A DNA stretch of 64,000 bases from Tannerellaceae bacterium (lineage in GTDB: Bacteria > Bacteroidota > Bacteroidia > Bacteroidales > Tannerellaceae), in contig JAIRRS010000057.1 of the NCBI GenBank assembly GCA_031255855.1, positions 1-64,000 on the forward strand, in the 5' to 3' direction. The position numbers were made by a program, and so were the translations under genes. This document shows positions 46,381 to 55,721 of this stretch, in pieces. Under the pieces are notes generated by a model, which worked only from the letters and a program-made list of their open reading frames with translations, was not told where the DNA came from and made no database searches. The number at the start of each line of letters is the position of its first letter. Position 1 is the stretch's first letter.

Positions 46381-49300
46381 CCCCGGTATGTGATACAAAT
46401 TCGGGCGCATACTGGCACTGGATAGTTGCGATGCCATTGCTATACTTGCCGGTTCGTGAAACAAAGGCGGCGTATTCCAACACATATGAGCCAGCCGGTA
46501 GGCGGTAAAAATAAAAATATTCCGACGCGTCCTTAGGGGAATGGAAATAAACGACGCCATCTGCCGACTGGTAACCGGAAGTCTGCAACGCCGGTTCAAA
46601 GCATCCGGGGCGAATGTCTTTCAAGCTTACGTAATTCATCTCACGGTCTGTACGGATAGTAAGCCTTACAATCACTTTGTCTCCGGTGCGGAGCGGGCGT
46701 TCTTCCGTAACCGGGACGATCCGACGCCCTGCCCCATCTGTTGTTTCTATAAAGAGCCTCTTCTCAACACTCAACGGGCCGGACTGTTTGCCTACCTTGT
46801 CAATCTTTTCGAAGTACTGATTGTACACAGCCCCCCAGGAAGGGGTTTTACCCTCTTTTTGTATCGTCAAGGTATTCATCAACGGGGTGATATCAACGGC
46901 TTCCACTCTCTCTTTCAGATAGCCGGTGGCTGTTTCTCCGGATGTTTGGCCGATGGTTTTATTCCCCCAGCGGATAATCGACCTATTCTCTTCGGCCAGC
47001 CAATCCGTACCGGTGGCCAACAGGCTGTAGATGGCATTTACGGTAGACGGCAAGGTGTTCCAGTCTTGCGTTTGTTTTTGGTTTAGGAGCCATTGTTTCA
47101 TGCGGTCGGTTTCCTGTGTATCCGCATCGATTTCATGGAACGTTGCCATGAGCAGGCTATGCACGTCGGTTGGCGAATGGAAGAAATCCTGCCCTCTCTT
47201 GTTGTTTGCCCAATACATGCCTTGTTCTTTGGAGGTAGTGGCTGTTTCACGCAGCCAGGAAAGGATATTACCGGCCACCTCCTTCTCGCCACCACGGTAC
47301 ATAAGCAAGGCCACCTGCCCTTTTTCATGCAAAGGCATTTTTTTCCATTGCTTTCCGGCCTGGCTGGTATAGTAGCGGATACCTTCGCGCGCGTTGCCCC
47401 ATTCAGGTATATCCCGGTAATAACTACGGATATAGAGGAAGTTCACCTGTGTAGCCGTAGGGACATAGTCGCCGGATGGCTTCTTTGTCAGGGTAAGTGT
47501 TTTATAATCTTCTGCTATTGATTTGTCGAGGAAGGCAAGAGCTCTCATCTGCATCTCTTTTTCTTGCTGATTGTAGGCCACGCCAGCCAAGCGACTCAGT
47601 TGCGCCATGCCGTTGAGGATAAAGAGTGTGATACGCCGGCTTGGGTAGAAACCTTCGAACCAGCCCCATCCTCCGCTTTCGTGTTGGCGGTCGAGCAATA
47701 CCTTCAGGGCAGTCTCGCGTTGCTGGTTGGCGCGGTTTACATCAAACAACAGGGAAAGCCGTTGTTTTTGTTCTGTTTCCGATTCGGCATTCAACACCCA
47801 GGGGGTTTCTTTCAATAAGACGTTTTTAAGTTCTTCGTTCTTTTCCAGGTTGGAGAATAGGGTTGGAGCCGTACCGGCTTGCGCCTGCCATTGATCGATA
47901 ATCTTTTTTATACGCGGGTTCGACCGGGCAATGGAGGCCGCCAGCGTATTACTGTAATAAGCCGCGAACCATGAGACGATATCGTCTTCGCGCGGCAACG
48001 TAATTGTTGGCAATGCCTGGACGGCGTACCACGCCGGATTGTTGCTAAACTCAAGCGTCATCGCATACGGCCGACGGGTATCCGGCGCTTTACTGCCGGA
48101 CAACTTTATATGTTGTTCTCCTTCTTCTTGCAGATAGAACGGGGCGCTTTCCGTAATCAATAGTTCGTCGGGCAGGAGCGGCAACAGGTGTTGTTCTCCG
48201 TCACTCCCCAATTCGGCGTCGGCTATCACGCGGATGCCCAGCAAATCGTATCCGCCGGGGATAGGCACGCTCCATGCAACGGTGGTTGCGCCATCCTTTT
48301 CCAGGGCAAATGGCTGTCGCGCAATTGGGATGCCAACCGGTTGTTCGTCTGCCGGATTGAATAATTCCAGGCGAACGACTCCCCCGGTCGCTTTTTCCGA
48401 GAGGTTTATCACTTGCGCCGACAGGTTTACTTCGTCGCCTTGCCTGACAAATCTGGGCAGGTTGGGGAGTATCATTATTGGCTTTTGCGTGACAACTGTG
48501 TGTGTGGAAAGCCCGAATTTCAGGTCTTTGGTATGGGCCAACGTTTGCAACTTCCAGGTGGTGTTGCTTTCCGGAATGGTGAAGCTTATGGATACGTTCC
48601 CCTCTTTATCCGTCAATAAGGCAGGAAAGAAGAAGGCCGTTTCGTTAAAATTTGAGCGCAGGGCGGGCGCAGGCCCGGCCTGTTCCCCAATTCCTCCGGG
48701 TATAGCGACCTCGGCATCCGCTTCGGCCATCTGTTCTGTCACGCGTTCTTCCGGCGATGATTGGTCCGCTTTCGCCATATTCCGCATGACAGGAGCCTGC
48801 CCCCTGCCGTAAAAGAGGGCTCTGCTTCTTGGCGTATCTAACATCCCTTGCCAATCGAGGCCGGCATAAACGGTTTGCGGAACGTCTGCGTATGTTGCCT
48901 GCTGGGAGGAATAGTCCGAACGGCCGCGGAAGCCTTCCCCGGCAATGAACCGGTCGAATGGCAATGCCGGCTGGCGGAAGGGCGAAAAATACCAGGCAAA
49001 CGGCGCGATCTTGTCCAAAGATGCGTCATACATGCCTGCCAGAACTTCGGCCAAAACAGCAGCGGAATCGGCGTCTTGTATGCGGAATTTCCATGTTTCC
49101 GAACTTCCGGGAAGTAAATGGTCACGAAACGTTTCCGGTTTGATGGTCAATGATTTATCCGGAATTTTCTTGTAAACGGGGATTTGTTGGTTGTATAGTT
49201 CCCCGGCTTTCACAAAGGTGAATGAGGCTATTATGCCGTCTCCGTAGCTTTCAAGGAACGGGATGTTGAATGTCTGGTTCTTATTGTTGAGCGTTATTCG

Positions 49301-51940
49301 TTTATGTTCTATCTTTTTCCCGTTGCTGAAAAGTTCGTATAACACGTAAGCGTCTTTATCGGATGTCCCGAAAACCACCGTTGCCGTTTCGCCCGGGAAG
49401 CAGCTTGTTTTGCCGGCCAACATCCATGTATGTGTGAACACCGGCGGACGCGTGTCTTTCCTGCTATATAGGACGACGTCGTTTACTCCTTCCACCTCGC
49501 GGCCTTTGCTGTCTCGCGTTGTTAATTTCAGACGATAACGCCCCGAAGTCAGTTTGCTGAAGATTCCGTTTTCCAGTTTGCTATCTGTCGAGAAAAATCC
49601 TTCCGCCACCTGTTTTCCTTCCTTGAATGTATCCGGTTTAGCCGTATCATCCAGCGTAATGAGGGTGTATGTCCCTTTGGCCGGGATTTCTTCGCCATTC
49701 AATGTCATGGCTGTTACGGCTACTGCCAGGGATTCTCTTTCGGCCTGGCTTCCGATATCGGTTCTTAGAATCATGCTCCTGTCGCCTACGGAAAAAGTTG
49801 AACGCGCTTCCTGTGTCTCATTTTTACTGTCGGTTGCCGACACCGTGATATCGTAGCTGTCGAATGAAAGCGGAAAATGATTGCCGCTTTTTTGGGGCCG
49901 GAAGCTGAACGTGAACGTGCCGTCTTCGCGTATGGCCGTTTTACCCTGGGCGACTTGTTCGTTGCCGGGATTTCCCCCATTGTAGGGGCGGAACCGGAAA
50001 GGCCGCCTCACAATCCGGTAAGCAACAGTCCCTCCCTGCAATAAAACGCCGGAAAAGGTTTGTGCTTTTCCTTTGATAGCCACGCTGTCGCCATAGGCCA
50101 CGTCTTCTTTCACCGGGTCAATATCTATCTTGAAGGTGGGGCGTTTGTATTCTTCCACCTGGATGGCGACGGAACCGTTCGCGGTGGAAAGCGTAAATCG
50201 TCCGGTAAGCGTTTGGCGGGGTAAGGTAAATTCTCCTGTAAACGAGCCATACTCGTTGGTGGTAAATGATTGGGTAGTTACTTCCTTGTAATTGGCATCC
50301 CGCAGTATCACCTCAAAACATTTGTTTGATACGATGGCCGACCGGCTATAAGCGATGCCTTTGAAAAATACGGTCTGGCCGGGACGATAAAGCCCCCTGT
50401 CGGTGAGCAAACGCACTTCCAGGTCTTCCTGGTCGCTATCATATCTGCGACCGGCGTATACAGTAGTCAGCAGCAAATGCGAGTCGCCTTCCGTGCTTGC
50501 CTGATAAGCGGAGACGGCATCATTTCCAGGCAAAGCCGCTAAACCGTCTTTGTCTGTCTTTACCGAACCGGCACGCGAATAGTCGCGGTCTTTGTATACA
50601 TAGTAATTTACGGTTGCTCCGTTGACCGGTTTTCCCGACATATAGTCTGTCACCAGAATTTCAGTCAATCCTTGGGCGGTTGAACGTGCGGCGGTAGCCA
50701 GGCGCGTCACGCTGAAAAGGTTGCCTGCCGTGATATCCAGGCCCGGCGAAGTGACCAGATATTCGTATAGCCCCGGCTTATCCATCGGTATACGCAGGGT
50801 GATATCGGTTTCCGTATATGTGTTTTTCGAATCAAGTGTGAAGGAGGCCTCTTTTACCATTTCCCCCAATGTCTCTGTCTTTTCTTTATACGAATAAGAG
50901 AGCGATTCTTCCACTGTTTTTTTGCTCTTGTAAATCCTTACGGTCACACTCGGAACGTTTTTGTATCTTAACGAAACTTCCAGGTCTTTGCCCGGATATA
51001 CCGTGTTTTTGTTCCCAGCCCGAATGAACGGTTCTTCCATGGAAGCCAACCAGTTGGTGATAAGGCCGATCCGCTCGTATTCAGGGTAACGCAAGATGGT
51101 CTCTTTGCATCGCTTATATTGAAGGGAACGGATTGAGTCGGCGGTTTCAGAATCATACGATTTGTCGCGCAACAATTCAAGCTTTTCGGCCACGAACTCT
51201 ACTACAAACGGGTGGTCTTGGTGGTCTTTTATAAGGCTATCCACAAATAATTCGTACCTCTCTTTTGCTTCCGGAGAGTACGATTCCTGATATTTCGCTT
51301 TATGAAAGGCCCATGATACGAATGCTGCTGATTTCAGGTCTTGCCTTATGTCGTAATAAGAGATCAAATCCAGATAGACTTCGTTTGACGGACGAATTTC
51401 CAGGGCGCGAAAGGCCAGAAATTCAAACAAGCCAGGACGTAATACCGGAGAATCCTTCCCGGTTTCCATGATATCTTTAAACGTTGCCGACGCTACACCT
51501 GACAAATAACGCCTGGGCACTAACGATGCCTTGAGTTCTTTTTCTATTTTGCCGGTAAAAAGATTGGAGGTCCATTCTCGTATATCGTCGGGGATAAAGC
51601 CTTCTATAGGAGTACGACGGTCTATTTTCCAACTGTTTGTCTGGTAGTAATGGTTGTACATTTCCGCCACCATCGAATGGAGTACTGCGATAGTTGCCGT
51701 GTCGGTTTGCTTCGTGATATACGCTTCGACTTCTTTTATCAAGTCGGGGAAGCAGTCTTCATCTACTTCCATTTTCCCTTTCATTTCACTGATAATCGCC
51801 TTAATCAGTTGAGGCGTGTCGTTGTTGTTTATTGCCTGGCCGACCATCCTATTTATGTTTGAAGTTTGTGTTGCTTTTAAAACGACGGAAAAAATAGTTC
51901 CGAACACCAAAACGGACAAAATCACAGTTCTAATTTTCAT
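46355..51940 (-). CDS. Alpha-2-macroglobulin-family protein without thioester motif
   Basis: A protein of 1861 residues from the ATG at 51940, chosen because it gives a plain signal anchor (MKIRTVILSVLVFGTIFSVV). The frame back to 52081 adds an unlikely 47-residue leader. Macroglobulin features: MG2-type LLTDRGLYRPGQTVFFKGIA, the following EYGSFTGEFTLPRQTLTGRF, the A2M core NFNETAFFFPALLTDKEGNV with FTIPESNTTWKLQTLAHTKD, and the helical thiol-ester domain with DRQHESGGWGWFEGFYPSRR. The CxEQ thioester is absent: the expected place reads LPREDDIVSWFAAYYSN. Bacterial homologues lie in the envelope and are thought to trap proteases or help maintain it. It is downstream of folA by 180 bp. Confidence 0.88.
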   Translation of the reverse strand: MKIRTVILSVLVFGTIFSVVLKATQTSNINRMVGQAINNNDTPQLIKAIISEMKGKMEVDEDCFPDLIKEVEAYITKQTDTATIAVLHSMVAEMYNHYYQTNSWKIDRRTPIEGFIPDDIREWTSNLFTGKIEKELKASLVPRRYLSGVASATFKDIMETGKDSPVLRPGLFEFLAFRALEIRPSNEVYLDLISYYDIRQDLKSAAFVSWAFHKAKYQESYSPEAKERYELFVDSLIKDHQDHPFVVEFVAEKLELLRDKSYDSETADSIRSLQYKRCKETILRYPEYERIGLITNWLASMEEPFIRAGNKNTVYPGKDLEVSLRYKNVPSVTVRIYKSKKTVEESLSYSYKEKTETLGEMVKEASFTLDSKNTYTETDITLRIPMDKPGLYEYLVTSPGLDITAGNLFSVTRLATAARSTAQGLTEILVTDYMSGKPVNGATVNYYVYKDRDYSRAGSVKTDKDGLAALPGNDAVSAYQASTEGDSHLLLTTVYAGRRYDSDQEDLEVRLLTDRGLYRPGQTVFFKGIAYSRSAIVSNKCFEVILRDANYKEVTTQSFTTNEYGSFTGEFTLPRQTLTGRFTLSTANGSVAIQVEEYKRPTFKIDIDPVKEDVAYGDSVAIKGKAQTFSGVLLQGGTVAYRIVRRPFRFRPYNGGNPGNEQVAQGKTAIREDGTFTFSFRPQKSGNHFPLSFDSYDITVSATDSKNETQEARSTFSVGDRSMILRTDIGSQAERESLAVAVTAMTLNGEEIPAKGTYTLITLDDTAKPDTFKEGKQVAEGFFSTDSKLENGIFSKLTSGRYRLKLTTRDSKGREVEGVNDVVLYSRKDTRPPVFTHTWMLAGKTSCFPGETATVVFGTSDKDAYVLYELFSNGKKIEHKRITLNNKNQTFNIPFLESYGDGIIASFTFVKAGELYNQQIPVYKKIPDKSLTIKPETFRDHLLPGSSETWKFRIQDADSAAVLAEVLAGMYDASLDKIAPFAWYFSPFRQPALPFDRFIAGEGFRGRSDYSSQQATYADVPQTVYAGLDWQGMLDTPRSRALFYGRGQAPVMRNMAKADQSSPEERVTEQMAEADAEVAIPGGIGEQAGPAPALRSNFNETAFFFPALLTDKEGNVSISFTIPESNTTWKLQTLAHTKDLKFGLSTHTVVTQKPIMILPNLPRFVRQGDEVNLSAQVINLSEKATGGVVRLELFNPADEQPVGIPIARQPFALEKDGATTVAWSVPIPGGYDLLGIRVIADAELGSDGEQHLLPLLPDELLITESAPFYLQEEGEQHIKLSGSKAPDTRRPYAMTLEFSNNPAWYAVQALPTITLPREDDIVSWFAAYYSNTLAASIARSNPRIKKIIDQWQAQAGTAPTLFSNLEKNEELKNVLLKETPWVLNAESETEQKQRLSLLFDVNRANQQRETALKVLLDRQHESGGWGWFEGFYPSRRITLFILNGMAQLSRLAGVAYNQQEKEMQMRALAFLDKSIAEDYKTLTLTKKPSGDYVPTATQVNFLYIRSYYRDIPEWGNAREGIRYYTSQAGKQWKKMPLHEKGQVALLMYRGGEKEVAGNILSWLRETATTSKEQGMYWANNKRGQDFFHSPTDVHSLLMATFHEIDADTQETDRMKQWLLNQKQTQDWNTLPSTVNAIYSLLATGTDWLAEENRSIIRWGNKTIGQTSGETATGYLKERVEAVDITPLMNTLTIQKEGKTPSWGAVYNQYFEKIDKVGKQSGPLSVEKRLFIETTDGAGRRIVPVTEERPLRTGDKVIVRLTIRTDREMNYVSLKDIRPGCFEPALQTSGYQSADGVVYFHSPKDASEYFYFYRLPAGSYVLEYAAFVSRTGKYSNGIATIQCQYAPEFVSHTGGSLLTVSH

Positions 51941-52120
51941 TTTTGCAAGGATTAAAATAACTACTAAATAAAGCGCTTTTTTATTTATGACTAATAGATA
52001 CAAAGCGAGCGTAAAAAAACGTAAATTGATAGTTAATAAAACAAAGGGAGAGGGTAGTTGTAACGGGCGGGAGATAAACATTCATTCTGCTTACCTCCCG
52101 TATATTGCCTTTTTTTCTTT

Positions 52121-52624
52121 TTATTTCTTCCGTAAATAGGTATGGAATGTATACGCGTGCGCATGTCTTTCGTCGGCAGAGTGGTATTTGCGCTCTTCCA
52201 TCACTTCTTCCCATTCGTCAAAATTGATTTCAGGGAAGAAGATATCGGCATTTTCGAAAACATGATGCACCCTTGTAAGGTATAGTTTATCAGCCAGGGG
52301 AAGCGATTCCTTGTATATCATGGCGCCCCCAATCATGAATATTTCTTCTTCATTTTCACACAATTCGAAAGCATCTTGCATGGAGTTGCAGACAAATACA
52401 TTGATAAAGCTTTCAGGTGGTAAAGTCGTCAGCACGATGTTTTTCCGGTTAGGCAGCGCCCCTTTGGGAAGTGATTCAAACGTACGCCGTCCCATTACGA
52501 CTGCATGTCCTGTGGTAGCGCCTTTGAAGCGTTGCATGTCGTAGGGCAGGTTCCACAACAGTTTATTCTTTCCACCGATGGCATTTTTTTCGTCTACTGC
52601 CGTAATAATTGATATTATACTCAT
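52121..52624 (-). CDS. folA: Dihydrofolate reductase
   Basis: A 167-residue enzyme of normal length. Motifs are IITAVDEKNAIGGKNKLLWN (substrate and cofactor pocket), DMQRFKGATTGHAVVMGRRT, FESLPKGALPNRKNIVLTT and EEIFMIGGAMIYKESLPLAD. It reduces dihydrofolate with NADPH. It lies 36 bp after thyA, so the thymidylate cycle enzymes are made together: ThyA generates dihydrofolate and FolA recycles it. Confidence 0.97.
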   Translation of the reverse strand: MSIISIITAVDEKNAIGGKNKLLWNLPYDMQRFKGATTGHAVVMGRRTFESLPKGALPNRKNIVLTTLPPESFINVFVCNSMQDAFELCENEEEIFMIGGAMIYKESLPLADKLYLTRVHHVFENADIFFPEINFDEWEEVMEERKYHSADERHAHAYTFHTYLRKK

Positions 52625-52660
52625 GTTCGTAGAATTTAGAGATCGTTTTTCATCTATTAA

Positions 52661-53455
52661 TTATACAGCCACTACCCCTTTGATGTGTGGATGAGGGTCG
52701 TAGCCGGTTAGTTTAAAGTCTTCGTATTTAAACCCGAAAATATCATTTACGCCGGGATTAATCTCCATTACAGGGAGAGCTTTGGGTTCGCGGGTCAATT
52801 GCAAGTGTACCTGTTCTAAGTGGTTGCTGTAAATATGGGCATCCCCCAAGGTGTGTACAAAATCTCCGGCTTTCAATCCGGTTACCTGCGCCATCATTTG
52901 CAACAATAGCGCATATGAGGCAATGTTGAATGGGACACCCAGGAAAATATCGGCGCTACGCTGGTACATTTGCAAGCTTAACCGCCCGTTTGCCACATAG
53001 AATTGAAAGAAGGCATGGCATGGAGGAAGGTTCATATTTTCCAAATCCCCTACATTCCATGAACTGACAATAATCCGGCGCGAATCCGGCGATTCCTTGA
53101 TTGTACGTACGGCATCCGAAATCTGGTCGATGTTCCCTCCTTTGTAATCAGGCCACGAACGCCACTGGAATCCGTAGATATGCCCCAGATTGCCGTTGGC
53201 ATCCGCCCATTCATTCCATATACGCACACCGTTGTCTTGAAGGTATTTCACATGGGTATCGCCATTCAAAAACCAGAGAAGTTCATATATAATAGACTTC
53301 AAATGCAGTTTCTTGGTTGTCAACAGGGGAAAGCCGTTTCCCAAATCAAAGCGCATCTGATGCCCAAAGATACTCAGTGTTCCGGTACCCGTCCGGTCTT
53401 CTTTTTTTACACCTTCCTTTAATACCCGGTCGAGTAACGCCAAATATTGTTTCAT
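52661..53455 (-). CDS. thyA: Thymidylate synthase ThyA
   Basis: A 264-residue enzyme, the same length as E. coli ThyA. The ATG at 53455 is chosen over 53494 because [20 protein letters not shown] is the conserved opening, and the promoter -7 box falls inside the longer frame. Motifs are [40 protein letters not shown] with the catalytic Cys, and [20 protein letters not shown] followed by [16 protein letters not shown]. It methylates dUMP with methylenetetrahydrofolate. It is first in a thyA-folA operon. Confidence 0.97.
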   Translation of the reverse strand: MKQYLALLDRVLKEGVKKEDRTGTGTLSIFGHQMRFDLGNGFPLLTTKKLHLKSIIYELLWFLNGDTHVKYLQDNGVRIWNEWADANGNLGHIYGFQWRSWPDYKGGNIDQISDAVRTIKESPDSRRIIVSSWNVGDLENMNLPPCHAFFQFYVANGRLSLQMYQRSADIFLGVPFNIASYALLLQMMAQVTGLKAGDFVHTLGDAHIYSNHLEQVHLQLTREPKALPVMEINPGVNDIFGFKYEDFKLTGYDPHPHIKGVVAV

Positions 53456-53476
53456 CCTTGCTTTTTTGATAGAACG

Positions 53477-53508
53477 CAAAAATACGAAAGCCATTTGTAT
53501 AAAACAAG
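53477..53508 (-). promoter_or_regulatory. thyA-folA promoter
   Basis: On the minus strand CTTG (53508-53505) serves as a -33 box and TATTTTTG (53484-53477) as the -7 box (TAnnTTTG), with a 20-bp spacer. Transcription should start near 53470, giving a leader of about 15 nt. This is the best two-part promoter match in the window. Confidence 0.6.
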
Positions 53509-53569
53509 CAAATCACCCTATTGCTCAAGGCAAACGCATTTAAAAAAAGTCAATCAGCGAAAAAAAAAA

Positions 53570-53649
53570 TTCATTGGGATGAATGGGGGAAAACATCCCA
53601 ATGATTTAGGAAGATCATCCCAATGAAACCGGGAGAACATTCAGATGAA
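53570..53649. repeat. Intergenic 22-bp-period repeat element, copy 2
   Basis: The inverted unit TTCATTGGGATG (53570-53581) is followed by a 12-nt spacer and CATCCCAATGAT (53594-53605, 11-bp stem with the first arm). Further units start at 53616 and 53638, again exactly 22 bp apart. The last is CATTCAGATGAA, equivalent to the variant that ends copy 1 (21442-21543). The distance from the inverted unit to the first direct unit is 24 bp in both copies. It lies about 60 bp upstream of the thyA -33 box. Confidence 0.85.
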
Positions 53650-53963
53650 TTTTTTTTCTCCCTGATTGTCTCTGAATAACCATATCTATGAGTTGACGGT
53701 GGATAGCACAAAAATTCGTTACACAATTGATGTGGACGGGCGAACGCCTCCGGAAGGTTTCTGGCTGAGAGATACTACCTGGGAAGAAGCAGAAAGAACA
53801 TGGCTGGGTCGTAATCCCCATACCGGCTCTTCCCTTGCCAGTACGTAGCAATAGGGTTGTTTCATGGTAAAATGGGTCTTTGTACAACTACACGGGCCAA
53901 TCAATTACTCAATTTTTTAATGCGTTTGCCCTGTGATTTCAATGTTGCTTGTTGTTTTTTTCT
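53650..53963. other. Unassigned intergenic stretch
   Basis: This is the rest of a 520-bp gap between thyA and the C11 peptidase gene. It holds a short rightward frame of 60 codons with a TTG start (53666-53848; contains TPPEGFWLRDTTWEEAERTW) and overlapping short frames on the other strand (for example 53615-53887). None resembles a protein I recognise. It could be a gene remnant, a small unknown gene or non-coding RNA. No tRNA fold was seen. Confidence 0.4.
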
Positions 53964-53971
53964 TAAATTTG
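53964..53971 (+). promoter_or_regulatory. -7 promoter box directly before the C11 peptidase start codon
   Basis: TAAATTTG matches TAnnTTTG and ends 4 nt before the ATG at 53976. If used, the transcript would be leaderless or nearly so. Confidence 0.45.
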
Positions 53972-53975
53972 TTTT

Positions 53976-55106
53976 ATGAAAGCATTTACCCCATATACAT
54001 ACCGCCTTTTCGCCGCATGCCTGATGTACTGCCTTTTGTTTGTATCGTGTAACTCGGATAATGATTCAGACAAAAATACGTATGAACGCACTGTCATCGT
54101 TTATCTGGGACGTGACAACAACCTGACCAACCCGTATGAAGACAAAATAACATCCATGTTGCAGGGCTGGAATGGGAAACACGGAAACCTGATTATTTAT
54201 CAAGACACAGCTGCCGGCAATTCGGGACTGATGGACGTTTACCAGGAAAAAGGAGAGAATAAAACCAGAACCATTCGGGAATATAGCAATGAAAATTCGG
54301 CAGACCCGGCTGTTTTCAGCCGGGTATTAAATGATGCCATGAAGCTTTATCCGGCCGATTCTTACGGACTCATTATCTTTTCACATGCTTCCGGATGGCT
54401 TCCCGAATCAACATTGACATCCCCCCGTTCTATAATTAAGGATAACAAAATGGAAATGGATCTCATCGACATGGCCGCTGCTATACCCAAAGGTTCTTTC
54501 GATTTCATCCTATTTGAAGCCTGTTTTACAGCAGGCATAGAAGTTGCCTATGAATTGAAAGACAAAACGCAGTATATTATCGCCTCATCTGCCGAAATTT
54601 CGTCGCCAGGATTCAGGGAAATATATGCCTCATCCATGAACTATCTTTTTGAAAAAGAACCTAAATTAGAAGCTTTTACACGCGCTATTTTTAATTTAAT
54701 GAATGAGAGTGACGCCTATTATAAATCGGCCACTTCCAGCTTGATTAAAACAGAAAAACTGCACGACTTAGCCGTTTTCCTCCGCAAACACATCGACAAA
54801 GAAAAGGCAGCATCAATTAATGTCTACGACATACAACACTTTGACCGGTATTCGTATCGTTTATTCTTTGATTTCGAAGACTATTTCTCCCGTATATTGG
54901 AAGACGGGACATCCGTACAAGAATTAAAAGCGTTACTGGATGAATGTGTCCCATACAAGGATGCAACACCCTCATTCCTTCCCGACTGGAATGGGTTTGA
55001 GATTAATCATCATTCAGGTCTGACAACTTATATCGCGCAAAAACGTTTCCCTTATCTGAATGAAGCCTACAAAAAATTAACGTGGTATACAACTGTATTC
55101 GAATGA
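53976..55106 (+). CDS. Clostripain-like C11 cysteine peptidase lipoprotein
   Basis: A 376-residue lipoprotein (lipobox LLFVSC, Cys25) followed by NSDNDSDK, an acidic surface-export pattern. The C11 catalytic dyad is visible as H137 in YGLIIFSHASGWLP and C183 in FDFILFEACFTAGIEVAYEL. The N-terminal strand TVIVYLGRDNNLTN is typical for the family. C11 peptidases cleave after basic residues and several are calcium dependent. Target unknown. The ATG lies 4 nt from a -7 box. The stop overlaps the next gene as ATGA. Confidence 0.88.
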   Translation: MKAFTPYTYRLFAACLMYCLLFVSCNSDNDSDKNTYERTVIVYLGRDNNLTNPYEDKITSMLQGWNGKHGNLIIYQDTAAGNSGLMDVYQEKGENKTRTIREYSNENSADPAVFSRVLNDAMKLYPADSYGLIIFSHASGWLPESTLTSPRSIIKDNKMEMDLIDMAAAIPKGSFDFILFEACFTAGIEVAYELKDKTQYIIASSAEISSPGFREIYASSMNYLFEKEPKLEAFTRAIFNLMNESDAYYKSATSSLIKTEKLHDLAVFLRKHIDKEKAASINVYDIQHFDRYSYRLFFDFEDYFSRILEDGTSVQELKALLDECVPYKDATPSFLPDWNGFEINHHSGLTTYIAQKRFPYLNEAYKKLTWYTTVFE

Positions 55107-55678
55107 CGGAACAACACCCATTGGGATTCTTTTTACCCGACAATACAAAACTGTTGATGCTTGGTAGTTTTCCTCCTCCCAAGGCACGCTGGTCGATGAA
55201 TTTCTTTTATCCGAACTTCCAGAACGATATGTGGAGGATATTCGGGATTATATTTTACGCCGATAAGAATTATTTCATTAACGCTTCGGGAAAAGCGTTC
55301 GATGAAAAGAAAGCCAAGATGTTCTGCCATGAAAAAGGAGTCGGGCTGGGTGATACAGCCATGGAAGTTATTCGTTTGAAAGAGAACGCTTCCGACAAAT
55401 TCCTTGAAGTAGTAACACCCTTCGATCCGGAAGACGTGTTGGCCAAAATACCCCTATGTGAAGCGATTGTTATAACCGGCCAAAAAGCGATGGATACGTT
55501 ACGCACGGTTTTACAAGTCGACGAACCGAAAGTAGGCTCTTATACCACTTGTGTATTCAATAGACGGGAACTGAAGGTTTATCGTATGCCTTCTTCTTCC
55601 CGCGCATATCCTAAACCATTACAAGATAAAGCAAAAGATTATAAAAAGATGTTTCAGCAAATGGGATTTATTATATAA
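55103..55678 (+). CDS. Uracil-DNA-glycosylase-superfamily protein
   Basis: A 191-residue protein from the ATG at 55103, which overlaps the peptidase stop in an ATGA. It has a UDG-like alpha/beta layout: strand and loop LLMLGSFPPPKARWSMNFFY in place of the usual GxDPG-type motif 1, DMWRIFGIIF, LGDTAMEVIRLKENASDKF, the strand EAIVITGQKAMDTLR, and the motif 2-like VYRMPSSSRAYP near the C-terminus. This matches a Bacteroidota branch annotated as uracil-DNA glycosylase family. The altered motif 1 leaves the exact base specificity open. Confidence 0.65.
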   Translation: MTEQHPLGFFLPDNTKLLMLGSFPPPKARWSMNFFYPNFQNDMWRIFGIIFYADKNYFINASGKAFDEKKAKMFCHEKGVGLGDTAMEVIRLKENASDKFLEVVTPFDPEDVLAKIPLCEAIVITGQKAMDTLRTVLQVDEPKVGSYTTCVFNRRELKVYRMPSSSRAYPKPLQDKAKDYKKMFQQMGFII

Positions 55679-55685
55679 TAAATCT

Positions 55686-55693
55686 TATCTTTG
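55686..55693 (+). promoter_or_regulatory. -7 promoter box of the nhaD-murK-murQ cluster
   Basis: TATCTTTG matches TAnnTTTG and lies 28 bp before the ATG at 55722, giving a leader of about 24 nt. Confidence 0.5.
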
Positions 55694-55721
55694 TGTCGTT
55701 TGACAAAAAAACTAACTTGCG

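Noticed and set aside
51941..52081. N-terminal extension of the macroglobulin-like protein
   Set aside because: It would precede a normal signal sequence with 47 unusual residues; the ATG at 51940 is preferred.
53615..53887. 90-codon leftward open frame
   Set aside because: Composition is low in coding character and it overlaps the repeat element; no family is recognised.
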